A DNA stretch of 64,000 bases, taken from NCBI GenBank assembly GCA_003599235.1, contig QZJE01000013.1, positions 142,536 to 206,535 on the forward strand. Direction: 5' to 3'. A program made the position numbers and the translations under genes. This DNA is from Actinomycetota bacterium. GTDB taxonomy: Bacteria; Actinomycetota; Aquicultoria; SURF-47. The notes beneath the pieces were generated by a model. That model saw only the letters and a program-made list of their open reading frames with translations, ran no database searches and had not been told where the DNA came from. Positions 41,536-48,603 of the stretch are shown piece by piece; within the stretch, counting starts at the first letter, position 1, and the number at the start of each line of letters is the position of its first letter.

Positions 41536-41549
41536 CGAACAAGTGTTTG
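41536..41549 (-). promoter_or_regulatory. LexA-type box upstream of fic
   Basis: CGAACAAGTGTTTG fits the Gram-positive SOS box CGAACRNRYGTTYG. TTGACA (41556-41551) lies next to it on the minus strand, as at three other loci, but no good -10 occurs 17 bp further; a TTGTTC-18-TACAAT promoter overlapping the box is an alternative. Confidence 0.6.
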
Positions 41550-41608
41550 GTTGTCAAATAGATATTGTATTATTTTAGAAGACTGGAGTTTTAGATAAAA
41601 CCCCATTT

Positions 41609-41633
41609 ATTGGTGAAATTTTTCACTAGTTTT
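41609..41633. repeat. Small repeat R5, copy 1
   Basis: A 25-bp sequence containing GTGAAATTTTTCAC (a near palindrome) is identical at 42268-42292. Both copies lie in gaps flanking the DUF1016 remnant, the first just before R1 copy 3. Confidence 0.7.
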
Positions 41634-41639
41634 AGTGAC

Positions 41640-41698
41640 GGGGACACCTTTAGGCTCTTTTTGCTGGTTATTGGCTGTGCTCCGAGTACCTGTCTCCT
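41640..41698. repeat. R1 repeat, copy 3
   Basis: GGGGACACCTTTAGGCTC to GAGTACCTGTCTCCT. The right arm has one change (TCTCC for TCCCC). Confidence 0.75.
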
Positions 41699-41810
41699 CT
41701 TTCTAACCAATTGTAGTTTTCCCAGTTGCTTAGAGAAAAAGAAGGGTTTTGCTTGCCGACTGCGAAATTTATTTATAGAGGGATAATTTCTGTCTACTGG
41801 AGGTTAAGCA

Positions 41811-42229
41811 ATGGCAAAACTAGCACAGAGCAACTACAAAACACTGCTTGTAGAGATCAAGAATCGTATTCGAACTGCCCAATACGAGGCTCTAAGGGTC
41901 GTAAACAAAGAGCTAATTTCGCTCTATTGGGATATCGGCCGCATAATAATAGAAAGGCAAAAGGGACAACCATGGGGAAGGTCTGTTGTTGAGAGCCTGG
42001 CAAAGGACTTGCAAGACGAGTTTCCTGGAATCAAAGGCTTTTCTGTTCGCAATATATGGAATATGAGAAATTTTTACGTTGCCTATAGTGATAATAAAAA
42101 ACTGCAGCCATTGGTTGCAGAAATTAGCTGGTCGCATAACATTGTTATAAGATTGTTTCTTCCCTGCCAAAAGAACTAAAAGGGCTGCTTCCAAAGCCAG
42201 ATCAGATTGCTAAGCTTATGGGTGATTAA
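41811..42229 (+). pseudogene. DUF1016/YhcG nuclease remnant, internal deletion
   Basis: The N-terminal DUF1016 domain is intact (NKELISLYWDIGRIIIERQK; GFSVRNIWNMRNFYVAYSDN; VAEISWSHNIVI) and begins at ATG 41811 with TGGAGG upstream. After VIRLFLPCQKN the frame stops at 42179. The next frame reads SSLPKELKGLLPKPDQIAKL and then MGD with a stop at 42229, which matches the C terminus of the family. The catalytic PD-(D/E)xK part between them is missing. This is a broken gene created by a central deletion with frameshift. Confidence 0.8.
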
Positions 42230-42267
42230 GTTATAGCACTTTCTGCAGAGAACATAGTAGGTTAATT

Positions 42268-42292
42268 ATTGGTGAAATTTTTCACTAGTTTT
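42268..42292. repeat. Small repeat R5, copy 2
   Basis: Identical to 41609-41633. It is followed to about 42390 by low-complexity TTTCG/TTTGT sequence without coding potential. Confidence 0.7.
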
Positions 42293-42391
42293 TGGATTTT
42301 GTCATTGCGTTTCTTCTTTCTGATTTCGTTCTTGTTTCGAAGTTTCGTATTTGATGTTTCGTGTTTACTATTTTCCGCTTTTTGCTTTCTT

Positions 42392-42450
42392 GGGGACACC
42401 CTTTGGTCATTTCTGCTGGTTATTAGCTGTGCTCCGAGGGCCTGTCCCCT
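42392..42450. repeat. R1 repeat, copy 4
   Basis: GGGGACACCCTTTGG to GAGGGCCTGTCCCCTT with intact inverted ends. It runs directly into the zinc-ribbon gene fragment. Confidence 0.75.
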
Positions 42451-42599
42451 TTTCCTCAAAATGTAATAAGGAAGTTCTTTTTGGCTTGCCTAATAAAGCA
42501 GCTCTAGATGAAGCAAAAGAAGGCAAGATAATACTGGGCGGATGCATTGTCAGTAAAAATCCGTCTTGTCCTGTTTGCAAAACCCCGCTAGTTGATTAA
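42451..42599 (+). pseudogene. C-terminal fragment of a zinc-ribbon protein
   Basis: An open frame reads KCNKEVLFGLPNKAALDEAK, then GKIILGGCIVSKNPSCPVCK and TPLVD. This looks like the conserved C-terminal half of a small family of zinc-ribbon proteins, with the last CxxC intact. The N-terminal half and start are missing, and R1 copy 4 lies in their place. After the stop, 42605-42670 is low-complexity TTTCG-rich sequence. Confidence 0.6.
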
Positions 42600-42675
42600 C
42601 TTTATCTTATCTTTGTTCTTCTGATTTCGTTCTTGTTTCGGATTTCGGATTTCGCTGTCTTACCGCTTACAGCTG

Positions 42676-42699
42676 TCATTGCTGGTGACTGTCACCGTA
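42676..42699. repeat. R2 left-end fragment, inverted
   Basis: GCTGGTGACTGTCACCGTA is the reverse complement of the R2 left end (CGGTGACAGTCACCAGC). Confidence 0.5.
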
Positions 42700-42772
42700 C
42701 TGAGATTAATATCATTTGGTCAAATCTATAATATTTAGATATACTTCATATGTAAACTAATTAAACATTCAT

Positions 42773-43321
42773 ATGAAAGCAATAAACACAATAACTGAAC
42801 TGATAGTTCTTCCTTATGCTGACAGAGACAAGCAGACTCTGTTAGATGTACTAGTAGACGAATTTTCGAACAAAAATTGGTCTAGCTTCTATGGGGCTGT
42901 CGCCTTTGCAAAAGAGTCGGGTAATTTCCCAATTCTCATCGATGCCATCCAAAAGTTTGCTGAAAGTGGCTCGAAAGTTTCTATAACTTTTGGGGCAGAT
43001 GTTTTTGGCGGTAAAGCAAAGGGTTCTGATTATGAAGCTCTAAAATATATTCTTGAAAAATTTAATGACTATGGAAACATTCAGTTTCATTTATATCATG
43101 AATCAGGACGAACCTTTCACCCAAAAATATTTCTTTATGCCAATGAGGAAGAAAAGAAAGCATTGCTTATTGTAGGTTCTTCAAATTGGAGCCAGGGTGG
43201 ATTACTAGATAATGTAGAAGCAAATGTACTTATTCATCTTAATCTGGAGGAAGGATCTCACTTGAACCTATTCAATGAAATGTTGAGTTATTTCAATTCT
43301 TTTTGGATGGAGCAAAAATGA
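42773..43321 (+). CDS. PLD-family restriction endonuclease subunit
   Basis: A 182-residue phospholipase-D-like nuclease. The single HKD-type motif is FHPKIFLYANEEEKKALLIV followed by GSSNWSQGGL, which gives the histidine, lysine and asparagine/serine expected for PLD-type endonucleases such as BfiI and NgoFVII. These work as dimers and do not need metal. Its stop overlaps the next gene start (ATGA), and a DNA methyltransferase converges on the pair, so I infer a type II-like restriction system with the nuclease and DNA-recognition parts on separate polypeptides. Confidence 0.82.
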   Translation: MKAINTITELIVLPYADRDKQTLLDVLVDEFSNKNWSSFYGAVAFAKESGNFPILIDAIQKFAESGSKVSITFGADVFGGKAKGSDYEALKYILEKFNDYGNIQFHLYHESGRTFHPKIFLYANEEEKKALLIVGSSNWSQGGLLDNVEANVLIHLNLEEGSHLNLFNEMLSYFNSFWMEQK

Positions 43322-44070
43322 AAGAAGGGAGAGGATTTGCTAAAAGAATAACACTGGATAATATTGATCAATTTAAGCCATTGTTAAAAATAAAGATGAC
43401 AGCTCCGGCAGAGGACGAAGCTGAGCAAGACAATTCCTTGATTGATGATATGGATTCAGCAAACCAAGAAATACCTGATAATAGTGAGTTTATTAAAGCT
43501 ACAGAGCTTTTTTCTGGTAACAGATTTACAACAACATCTAGATTTAAATTGCCAGCTAGACATAAACAACCAGCTATAACTAGAGCCAGAGAAAAAACAA
43601 CAGTAACATCCAAGGCAAACGAAGCAACTGAGAAATCCGGCAGAATCTTGTGGAAGAAAGAGACCCTCCCTGCTTCTGATGTCCAACGCCAACCTGGTCA
43701 CGCCACAGGAGGCATACGCTTGACTCAAGCTCACTTTCAAGGACCTGATGGTTTAACCATAAACCAAACGACGTATTTTCGTAATGTTGTGTTTGGTGAG
43801 CTAGATTGGGAAAAACAAGATAGGCACCCCTATAATGATTACGCTGATGCTATTTTTGAGGTTACTATCTTAGGCAAGCATTTTGGTAGACACTCACTTA
43901 GAATCAGCCACAAACCTAGTGGAGAGGCAGGCCAGGGAAATTACACTACTCTATTACACTGGGGAGTGTTAAGTGAGTCAATTAAGGATTCTAACTTGGT
44001 TGGGAAAACATTCACCCTCAGAGGGCCTTCTTCCGGTAAAAAAGAGCCATTCTTCATAACGATTAATTAA
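43318..44070 (+). CDS. Probable DNA-recognition subunit of PLD-type R-M system
   Basis: A protein of 250 residues from ATG 43318. The first 130 residues are charged and probably disordered (KIKMTAPAEDEAEQDNSLID). The C-terminal 115 residues form a likely beta-rich domain (GLTINQTTYFRNVVFGELDW; NYTTLLHWGVLSESIKDSNL; GKTFTLRG) similar in feel to C-terminal recognition domains of PLD-type restriction enzymes. I did not recognise a named domain with certainty. It overlaps the PLD gene by four bases and the convergent methyltransferase by four bases. Target sequence unknown. Confidence 0.6.
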   Translation: MKEGRGFAKRITLDNIDQFKPLLKIKMTAPAEDEAEQDNSLIDDMDSANQEIPDNSEFIKATELFSGNRFTTTSRFKLPARHKQPAITRAREKTTVTSKANEATEKSGRILWKKETLPASDVQRQPGHATGGIRLTQAHFQGPDGLTINQTTYFRNVVFGELDWEKQDRHPYNDYADAIFEVTILGKHFGRHSLRISHKPSGEAGQGNYTTLLHWGVLSESIKDSNLVGKTFTLRGPSSGKKEPFFITIN

Positions 44071-45695
44071 TAGTCTCTTCGTTGTCTTCTAGCTCTTAAT
44101 TTTAACCAAGCCTGATGAATTATTTCAGATTCAGATTTTGAAATACTGTGTTTAACGAGAATGTCTCTATTTTGTTTAAGTAAAAGGGCTTCAGCGTCTG
44201 TTCTCATTCTTATATCTTTATCTAATTGTTCTATCTTGCCCCTGTCATCAACTAGTGGAATAAGAAGCTTTTCAATCTCTGACGGGACTAACTCTAAAAC
44301 ACCGCCGCCATAGTGACGGCCCTCAAGCTCGGCACTTAATGCTGTTAAGCTATTAACAAACGAATAAACCAAGTTTGACGGTTCTGATTGCTTAATCTTA
44401 ATTCGATAAGCCGTATCTGTAGTATAAGCATCCATTTTGTTTAAAAATAATCTAGGGAAATTATGGCACCGCTTTAGCATCCCAATTTCACTAGAATAAA
44501 CCGAAGGAACACAATACCAAGGACTTCTAATTCTACACTTATAGCGCTCGTTAAGTTTATTCAATTCACCTTTTTGAATATATGATTTTAATTTTGAAGA
44601 CAAATCTTCATTACTAATATCTTTTAACCAGATAAAGTTAGTCGGTAAGCCTGCTTTTCTATTAGCTAGGTGTATTTTTTTATCATATATAACACCAGGA
44701 ATGTGTTCACTTCTTCCAAACATTGGATGAGCCCATTTATGAAGGTTGTACTCGTCTACTAACTCATCGGTGACTAAAAAATAGTCGTTTGCTCCTGTAA
44801 CTATCCCAACATCAGTGTTTGCGATTTCTCCAAGTCTTTTAATATTAGGCCTATTCTCAATATCTCTAAATAATTGTTGTTCTCGATTAGTAAGCAGAGC
44901 TCGCATCCATTTACCAGTGATGGTTTCGCCGTTTGAATAATTAACATCATCAAAGCACTTCTTTGGGGATTCTATTAGAAATGATTGGTTTTTTACGCCA
45001 ACAATCCCAACACCAAAACTTTTTTCTTGGCATAAACGCTTTTTTTCGGCTAAAACAAGAACGACTCCTTGCAAAGCATCATCGAACCATAGCTCTTGTG
45101 GATCAATAATAAGAACTTTAGAGCATTCACTAACAATATAGCTTCTTAACGATTGTGCATGAATTACATGTAAAAGCTCAGAAGGCAGCACCATGGCTAA
45201 ACGTCCTCCTGGCTTTGTAAGTGCTAGTGAGGCGACTACGAATGGAACCCAAGCATTTGTATGTTTGGTAAATCTTAGGTGAAATTCCTTAAATATTTGC
45301 TCTGAAATAGATTGTAATTCTCTATCAAGGTATTGATAACGTATATATGGAGGATTCCCGACAACAGCATCAAAGCGAGGATTAAACTTTTGCTCTAAAG
45401 ACCAACCTAAAAAATCTTTGGCATAGATAATTCTTGATAAAGCTGTAGTATTAAGAATTATTTTGCTGGCTTTTGCAGCTTCTTGTTCGTCAATCTCAAA
45501 ACCTATTATGTCCCCAACACTCTCGTGGTTTAAATTAGCTAGTGCTGAAAAGAATACACCGTCTCCGCAGCTTGGTTCTAAAATTGTTTTTGGGCGCTTT
45601 TCTAAGACCCATTTCAATAAAAATGATGCAATTTCGGGCTTAGTATAATAGCCACCACGTAATTTTTCAGCCGTCTCGTTAACTTTAAAGTTCAA
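44067..45695 (-). CDS. Type II N6-adenine DNA methyltransferase (Eco57I-like)
   Basis: A protein of 542 residues from TTG 45695, with AGGA six bases ahead. The SAM-binding motif is TILEPSCGDGVFFSAL near residue 40, and the catalytic motif FDAVVGNPPYIRYQYLD near 115 is the NPPY of gamma-type adenine methylases. The C-terminal 300 residues form the target-recognition part (YGGGVLELVPSEIEKLLIPL). It protects DNA against the PLD-type nuclease encoded convergently. Length is typical of Eco57I-like modification enzymes. Confidence 0.9.
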   Translation of the reverse strand: MNFKVNETAEKLRGGYYTKPEIASFLLKWVLEKRPKTILEPSCGDGVFFSALANLNHESVGDIIGFEIDEQEAAKASKIILNTTALSRIIYAKDFLGWSLEQKFNPRFDAVVGNPPYIRYQYLDRELQSISEQIFKEFHLRFTKHTNAWVPFVVASLALTKPGGRLAMVLPSELLHVIHAQSLRSYIVSECSKVLIIDPQELWFDDALQGVVLVLAEKKRLCQEKSFGVGIVGVKNQSFLIESPKKCFDDVNYSNGETITGKWMRALLTNREQQLFRDIENRPNIKRLGEIANTDVGIVTGANDYFLVTDELVDEYNLHKWAHPMFGRSEHIPGVIYDKKIHLANRKAGLPTNFIWLKDISNEDLSSKLKSYIQKGELNKLNERYKCRIRSPWYCVPSVYSSEIGMLKRCHNFPRLFLNKMDAYTTDTAYRIKIKQSEPSNLVYSFVNSLTALSAELEGRHYGGGVLELVPSEIEKLLIPLVDDRGKIEQLDKDIRMRTDAEALLLKQNRDILVKHSISKSESEIIHQAWLKLRARRQRRDY

Positions 45696-45791
45696 GTTCC
45701 TGCCTTTGGAATAATTGCTTCTACTATATATGTTTCGCTATCTAGTACGAGAATCCTTTATTTTTGTATTATATAATATATCGACTACTCA

Positions 45792-45808
45792 ATAAGCAGG
45801 GGCTTATC
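45792..45808. terminator. Short hairpin near the integrase remnant
   Basis: ATAAGC and GCTTAT pair around AGGG. No U-run follows, so termination is doubtful. Confidence 0.3.
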
Positions 45809-45827
45809 TATTAATGCTATTGAATTG

Positions 45828-45950
45828 CTAACCAAACAAACTACTCGAAAGCTTCTTTACTGCTTTCTTTGTTGCGCCGTCAAAGAGATGAGAATATGTA
45901 TCCCAGGTTACTTTAGCCGCTTGAGTGACCAACAAACTGTTGAATGATTA
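45828..45950 (-). pseudogene. Tyrosine recombinase (integrase) C-terminal remnant
   Basis: On the minus strand one frame reads QQFVGHSSG and then stops; the adjacent frame reads QAAKVTWDTYSHLFDGATKK, then AVKKLSSSLFG and a stop at 45828. These are the box-II landmarks of phage-type integrases (GHSS and the catalytic tyrosine in DTYSHLF) split by a frameshift. The rest of the gene is absent. The gap up to 46187 holds no other gene. Confidence 0.75.
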
Positions 45951-46035
45951 TTTTGACTATTTTATTGGGTGACATTAAAAAGATAATTGATTGCCTTCTA
46001 CAGATTTCCACTTTCCCTCCTCAATAACATATACT

Positions 46036-46064
46036 AAGTTAGCAAACATATGTTCGGTTGTCAA
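46036..46064 (-). promoter_or_regulatory. SOS-type leaderless promoter, orphan
   Basis: On the minus strand TTGACA (46064-46059) and TAACTT (46041-46036) are 17 bp apart and the spacer holds CGAACATATGTTTG (46056-46043). ATG 46030 follows after five bases but the frame stops after ten codons. The promoter probably served the lost gene, perhaps the integrase. Confidence 0.65.
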
Positions 46065-46187
46065 GAGCTTTTTATATTGCTTCAAGGAGTGCGAAAATTT
46101 ACTTAGCGATAAGTATTCAAGGACTTACTGTTAAGAGAGCTCACCTAAGCAAGCAGTTGATAACTTATTCATCAAAGAAGGTGAGCT

Positions 46188-46490
46188 ATGAGTTACGGAC
46201 AAAGAATTCGAAAAAGACGCTTAGCATTAAATCTAACTCAAGACAAACTAGCAAAAGCTGTAAAAGTAACCCCTCAGCATATTTCGGCTGTTAAGCAAAA
46301 CAAAAGTGCTCCGTCACTAGAAACATTAGTAAAAATTGCCAGCGAATTAGGGGTTACAACCGATTATCTTTTAACCGGAAAAGAAGTTGCATTGGTTAAA
46401 ATAGTGCCCGTAATAAAAACAGATAAAAACCTTTCGCTTAAGTCAAAGAAAGCATTATTTTCTTTGATTGAAGAACTTCATATTCATTAA
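46188..46490 (+). CDS. XRE-family transcription regulator
   Basis: A 100-residue protein with an N-terminal Cro/CI-type helix-turn-helix (IRKRRLALNLTQDKLAKAVK, then VTPQHISAVKQNKSAPSLET) and a short C-terminal extension. AGAAGGTGA precedes ATG. It converges with the ImmA-like gene (four-base overlap). It could be a remnant element repressor or the antitoxin-like partner of the neighbouring genes. Confidence 0.85.
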   Translation: MSYGQRIRKRRLALNLTQDKLAKAVKVTPQHISAVKQNKSAPSLETLVKIASELGVTTDYLLTGKEVALVKIVPVIKTDKNLSLKSKKALFSLIEELHIH

Positions 46491-46990
46491 ATTTTTTCGA
46501 TCAACCTACACTCTAACAAGCGCCACCATATTGCTTCTTCGCTAACATCATATTTTTTTGCTAGCATTTTTGGCTGCTTTTGTCCGCCATTGATGTCGCT
46601 TTTTAACAAAGCTAAGGGCATTAATAGTTCAGCTGCAAATTGATTTGCTTCGACCTCATCGGGAACCTTGCTTTCTAAATCTAACGGTCTTTCTTTACTT
46701 GTATGACCTAATAAAAAATGACCGAGTTCATGTGCAACAGTAAACCTTTGCCGGTGTCGGTGTTGTGATTGATTGTAGCCGATTGCAGACATATTCTCTC
46801 CGCTAATTTGGATACCATCAGTTTGTGTCCCTAATTCCCATGGAAAAACAGATAAATCATGATGCTTCCTTACTCGCTTAATGACATCATCTAATAGAAT
46901 TGGAGGTTGATTTATATTTAGCTCTGCAATTAAATTTCTGGCTAATTTTCTTGCGTGCCCTACTCGTGGGCTAAGACTTTCTTCGGGCAT
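46487..46990 (-). CDS. ImmA/IrrE-family metallopeptidase
   Basis: A 167-residue protein from ATG 46990 (an in-frame TTG lies seven codons earlier). The zinc-peptidase motif HELGHFLLGHT and the downstream glutamate in EVEANQFAAELLMP are complete. In phage, mobile elements and stress systems, ImmA-type peptidases cleave the XRE repressor encoded beside them. Here the start overlaps the end of such a repressor gene by 20 bases. The domain includes the usual C-terminal helices (LAKKYDVSEEAIWWRLLECR). Confidence 0.9.
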   Translation of the reverse strand: MPEESLSPRVGHARKLARNLIAELNINQPPILLDDVIKRVRKHHDLSVFPWELGTQTDGIQISGENMSAIGYNQSQHRHRQRFTVAHELGHFLLGHTSKERPLDLESKVPDEVEANQFAAELLMPLALLKSDINGGQKQPKMLAKKYDVSEEAIWWRLLECRLIEKI

Positions 46991-47303
46991 TGTTGGTTTT
47001 AACAAAGTCAATAAAATCCAAGATTTTTTCTTTATCTTTAGCAGTTAAATCATTAGATGCTCTTAACGCAAGTCGAAAATCAATTTGTTCTTGTTGTCCG
47101 AGAAAATATTTTATGTCTCTATGTAAAACTTTTGCTATTAGTTCAAGGTCTTCTATGGCTACTTTTCTTTTTCCCGATTCTATTAGCGAAATAGCCGTTC
47201 CAGATTCAAATCCAATTAAACCTGCTAGCTGTTTTTGTGAAAGCCCTTCTTCCTCTCTGGCCTTTTTTATCATTCCGCCAATAAATTCATTTCTGCTTAT
47301 CAT
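46971..47303 (-). CDS. XRE-family repressor, partner of ImmA
   Basis: A 110-residue protein with the helix-turn-helix KKAREEEGLSQKQLAGLIGF, then ESGTAISLIESGKRKVAIED, and a C-terminal tail (LTAKDKEKILDFIDFVK). It is the likely substrate of the ImmA-type peptidase. ATG 47303 comes six bases after a -10 (TAAGAT), so the mRNA is probably leaderless. The promoter contains half-sites resembling ATCGAAATGTTATC and ACGATAATGTTAAG, consistent with autoregulation. Confidence 0.88.
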   Translation of the reverse strand: MISRNEFIGGMIKKAREEEGLSQKQLAGLIGFESGTAISLIESGKRKVAIEDLELIAKVLHRDIKYFLGQQEQIDFRLALRASNDLTAKDKEKILDFIDFVKTNNARRKS

Positions 47304-47309
47304 ATTGAT

Positions 47310-47338
47310 ATCTTAACATTATCGTTTTGATTTGACAA
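47310..47338 (-). promoter_or_regulatory. Leaderless promoter of the XRE-ImmA pair
   Basis: TTGTCA (47338-47333) and TAAGAT (47315-47310) with a 17-bp spacer; ATG 47303 follows after six bases. The spacer lacks the CGAAC box seen at other leaderless promoters here. Confidence 0.65.
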
Positions 47339-47429
47339 CCTGTTTACATTCTGATAACATTTCGATAGCAAAGTGTTACATTTGTAGTCGATTACATCAC
47401 TTTGCAAATTTATTGAGGAGGTGAACCTA

Positions 47430-47762
47430 GTGGTAAAACCATACTTTGGGCATTACTCGTATACCAAGGTATCGATTATCAGCAATGCGTCAAGCGGTAT
47501 AGGGGTTTATTATTGCGGTTATGTAAACACCCAAAATAATAACCTTGTAACGCATTATGTGGGCAGAGCGAAGGGCGACGAAGTAACCATTCGTAGCCGC
47601 CTATTAGACCATTTGAATAACGACAATTGGGCCGATGTATCTCACTTCGGTTATCGAGAATGCACTACCAAAAAGGAAGCTGAAGACCTTGAGACAAAAG
47701 AAATAAAACGGTTGCAGCCGAAATATAACACCCAAGGCAAAGCAGCTTTCCAAAGTTGGTAG
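47430..47762 (+). CDS. GIY-YIG-like nuclease domain protein
   Basis: A 110-residue protein from GTG 47430, with GAGGAGGTG six bases upstream; the GTG at 47421 lies inside this ribosome site. The chain has GIGVYYCGYVNTQNN and HYVGRAKGDEVTIRSRLLDH, giving the GIY and YIG-like strands and the helix arginine, then the glutamate in ETKEIKRLQPKYN. This fits a minimal GIY-YIG fold. It may be a repair or mobile-element nuclease. It stands alone. Confidence 0.75.
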   Translation: MVKPYFGHYSYTKVSIISNASSGIGVYYCGYVNTQNNNLVTHYVGRAKGDEVTIRSRLLDHLNNDNWADVSHFGYRECTTKKEAEDLETKEIKRLQPKYNTQGKAAFQSW

Positions 47763-47783
47763 AATCAATAGATAGAAAACGGA

Positions 47784-47815
47784 AGGGGCTTGACTATTTG
47801 AGCCCCTCTCTATTT
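47784..47815 (+). terminator. Probable terminator after the GIY-YIG gene
   Basis: AGGGGCT (47784-47790) and AGCCCCT (47801-47807) pair around TGACTATTTG, followed by a pyrimidine-rich CTCTATTT. Confidence 0.6.
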
Positions 47816-47863
47816 GCAATTATTTTACTACTTTTAGCACAGCTTAAATATCTATAACGAGAT

Positions 47864-48601
47864 TTATTTAATAAGTTTCCAGTTATTTAAGAAATAATCC
47901 ATTTGGTGCTGCATCGTTCCTAAGAAAACTGAGCCGTTCCTAACCTTAATATTTATTCGGTAGTTTTTGTTTTCGTGCACTGTTAGAATAGCTTTTTCGT
48001 GCACTTTTTTTTGGACTTCGTAAAAGGGTAGTATCAAAAAGTTGGTTTCTTTTTCTCCTCTTAGAACAAAAATATAGAAAATATTCCCTGCATCATGTCT
48101 TTCAAAGGAAACTTTCCTGATTTGAAAAACGTAAGTATTAAATTTATTAAGGTTTGAGGTTTTAACTTGGATGCTAAAAAGCTTGTTCTCTTTTGTTGCA
48201 ATGATATCCATGCCAACATCTACAGACATAATGCTTGCATTAAAGCCTCTAAACAATAATTCCGAACAGACTAGATTCTCGCCAGCCTTGCCAGTGTAAC
48301 TACTTTCTATTTTGACAGCCTCTTCAGCCTCTTTTTCTTTCTCTTCTATCTTTTTGGTTAGCGGTTTTATCTCTTTATTTTTATTTAAGTCGTATGTAGA
48401 TGATGATGTTCTAATAAAATCAGAGGCTTTCCCCTTGTTTTTAATGTCCATTACAATTTGAGCATTCATTGTTCTTTCAGGGGTAGCACCTTCGGTTTCA
48501 AGCAGCCCTTTTTCAAGAGCAAGCCGAGTAATTTCGGTAAAATGCAAAGCCTTGTGTTCTTTTTTTAATATTTCAATCGCCGCTTCTTTAAACGTGCTCA
48601 T
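47864..48601 (-). CDS. HARE-HTH plus PD-(D/E)xK nuclease-like protein
   Basis: A protein of 245 residues from ATG 48601, two bases after the stop of the DUF2130 gene; a longer frame start is inside that gene. Residues 1-70 form a winged helix of the HARE type (FKEAAIEILKKEHKALHFTE; ERTMNAQIVMDIKNKGK). A charged linker (KKIEEKEKEAEEAVK) leads to a nuclease-like domain: TGKAGENLVCSELLFRGFNA, VDVGMDIIATKENKLFSIQV with K, i.e. the D...QVK pattern. HARE domains often accompany restriction enzymes. With the upstream gene it may form a two-protein defence system. Confidence 0.7.
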   Translation of the reverse strand: MSTFKEAAIEILKKEHKALHFTEITRLALEKGLLETEGATPERTMNAQIVMDIKNKGKASDFIRTSSSTYDLNKNKEIKPLTKKIEEKEKEAEEAVKIESSYTGKAGENLVCSELLFRGFNASIMSVDVGMDIIATKENKLFSIQVKTSNLNKFNTYVFQIRKVSFERHDAGNIFYIFVLRGEKETNFLILPFYEVQKKVHEKAILTVHENKNYRINIKVRNGSVFLGTMQHQMDYFLNNWKLIK

Positions 48602-48603
48602 AA

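Noticed and set aside
39909-42450. Regularly recurring R1 copies considered as a CRISPR array
   Set aside because: The copies are separated by hundreds of bases including genes, are palindromic at the ends, and no cas genes are near.
42269-42466. A 65-codon frame rich in Phe, Ser and Leu
   Set aside because: It covers TTTCG-type low-complexity sequence and an R1 copy; no sign of a real protein.
46028-46030. The ten-codon frame downstream of the orphan SOS promoter as a real peptide gene
   Set aside because: It stops after ten residues, has no known relative and is better explained as the remains of a deleted gene.
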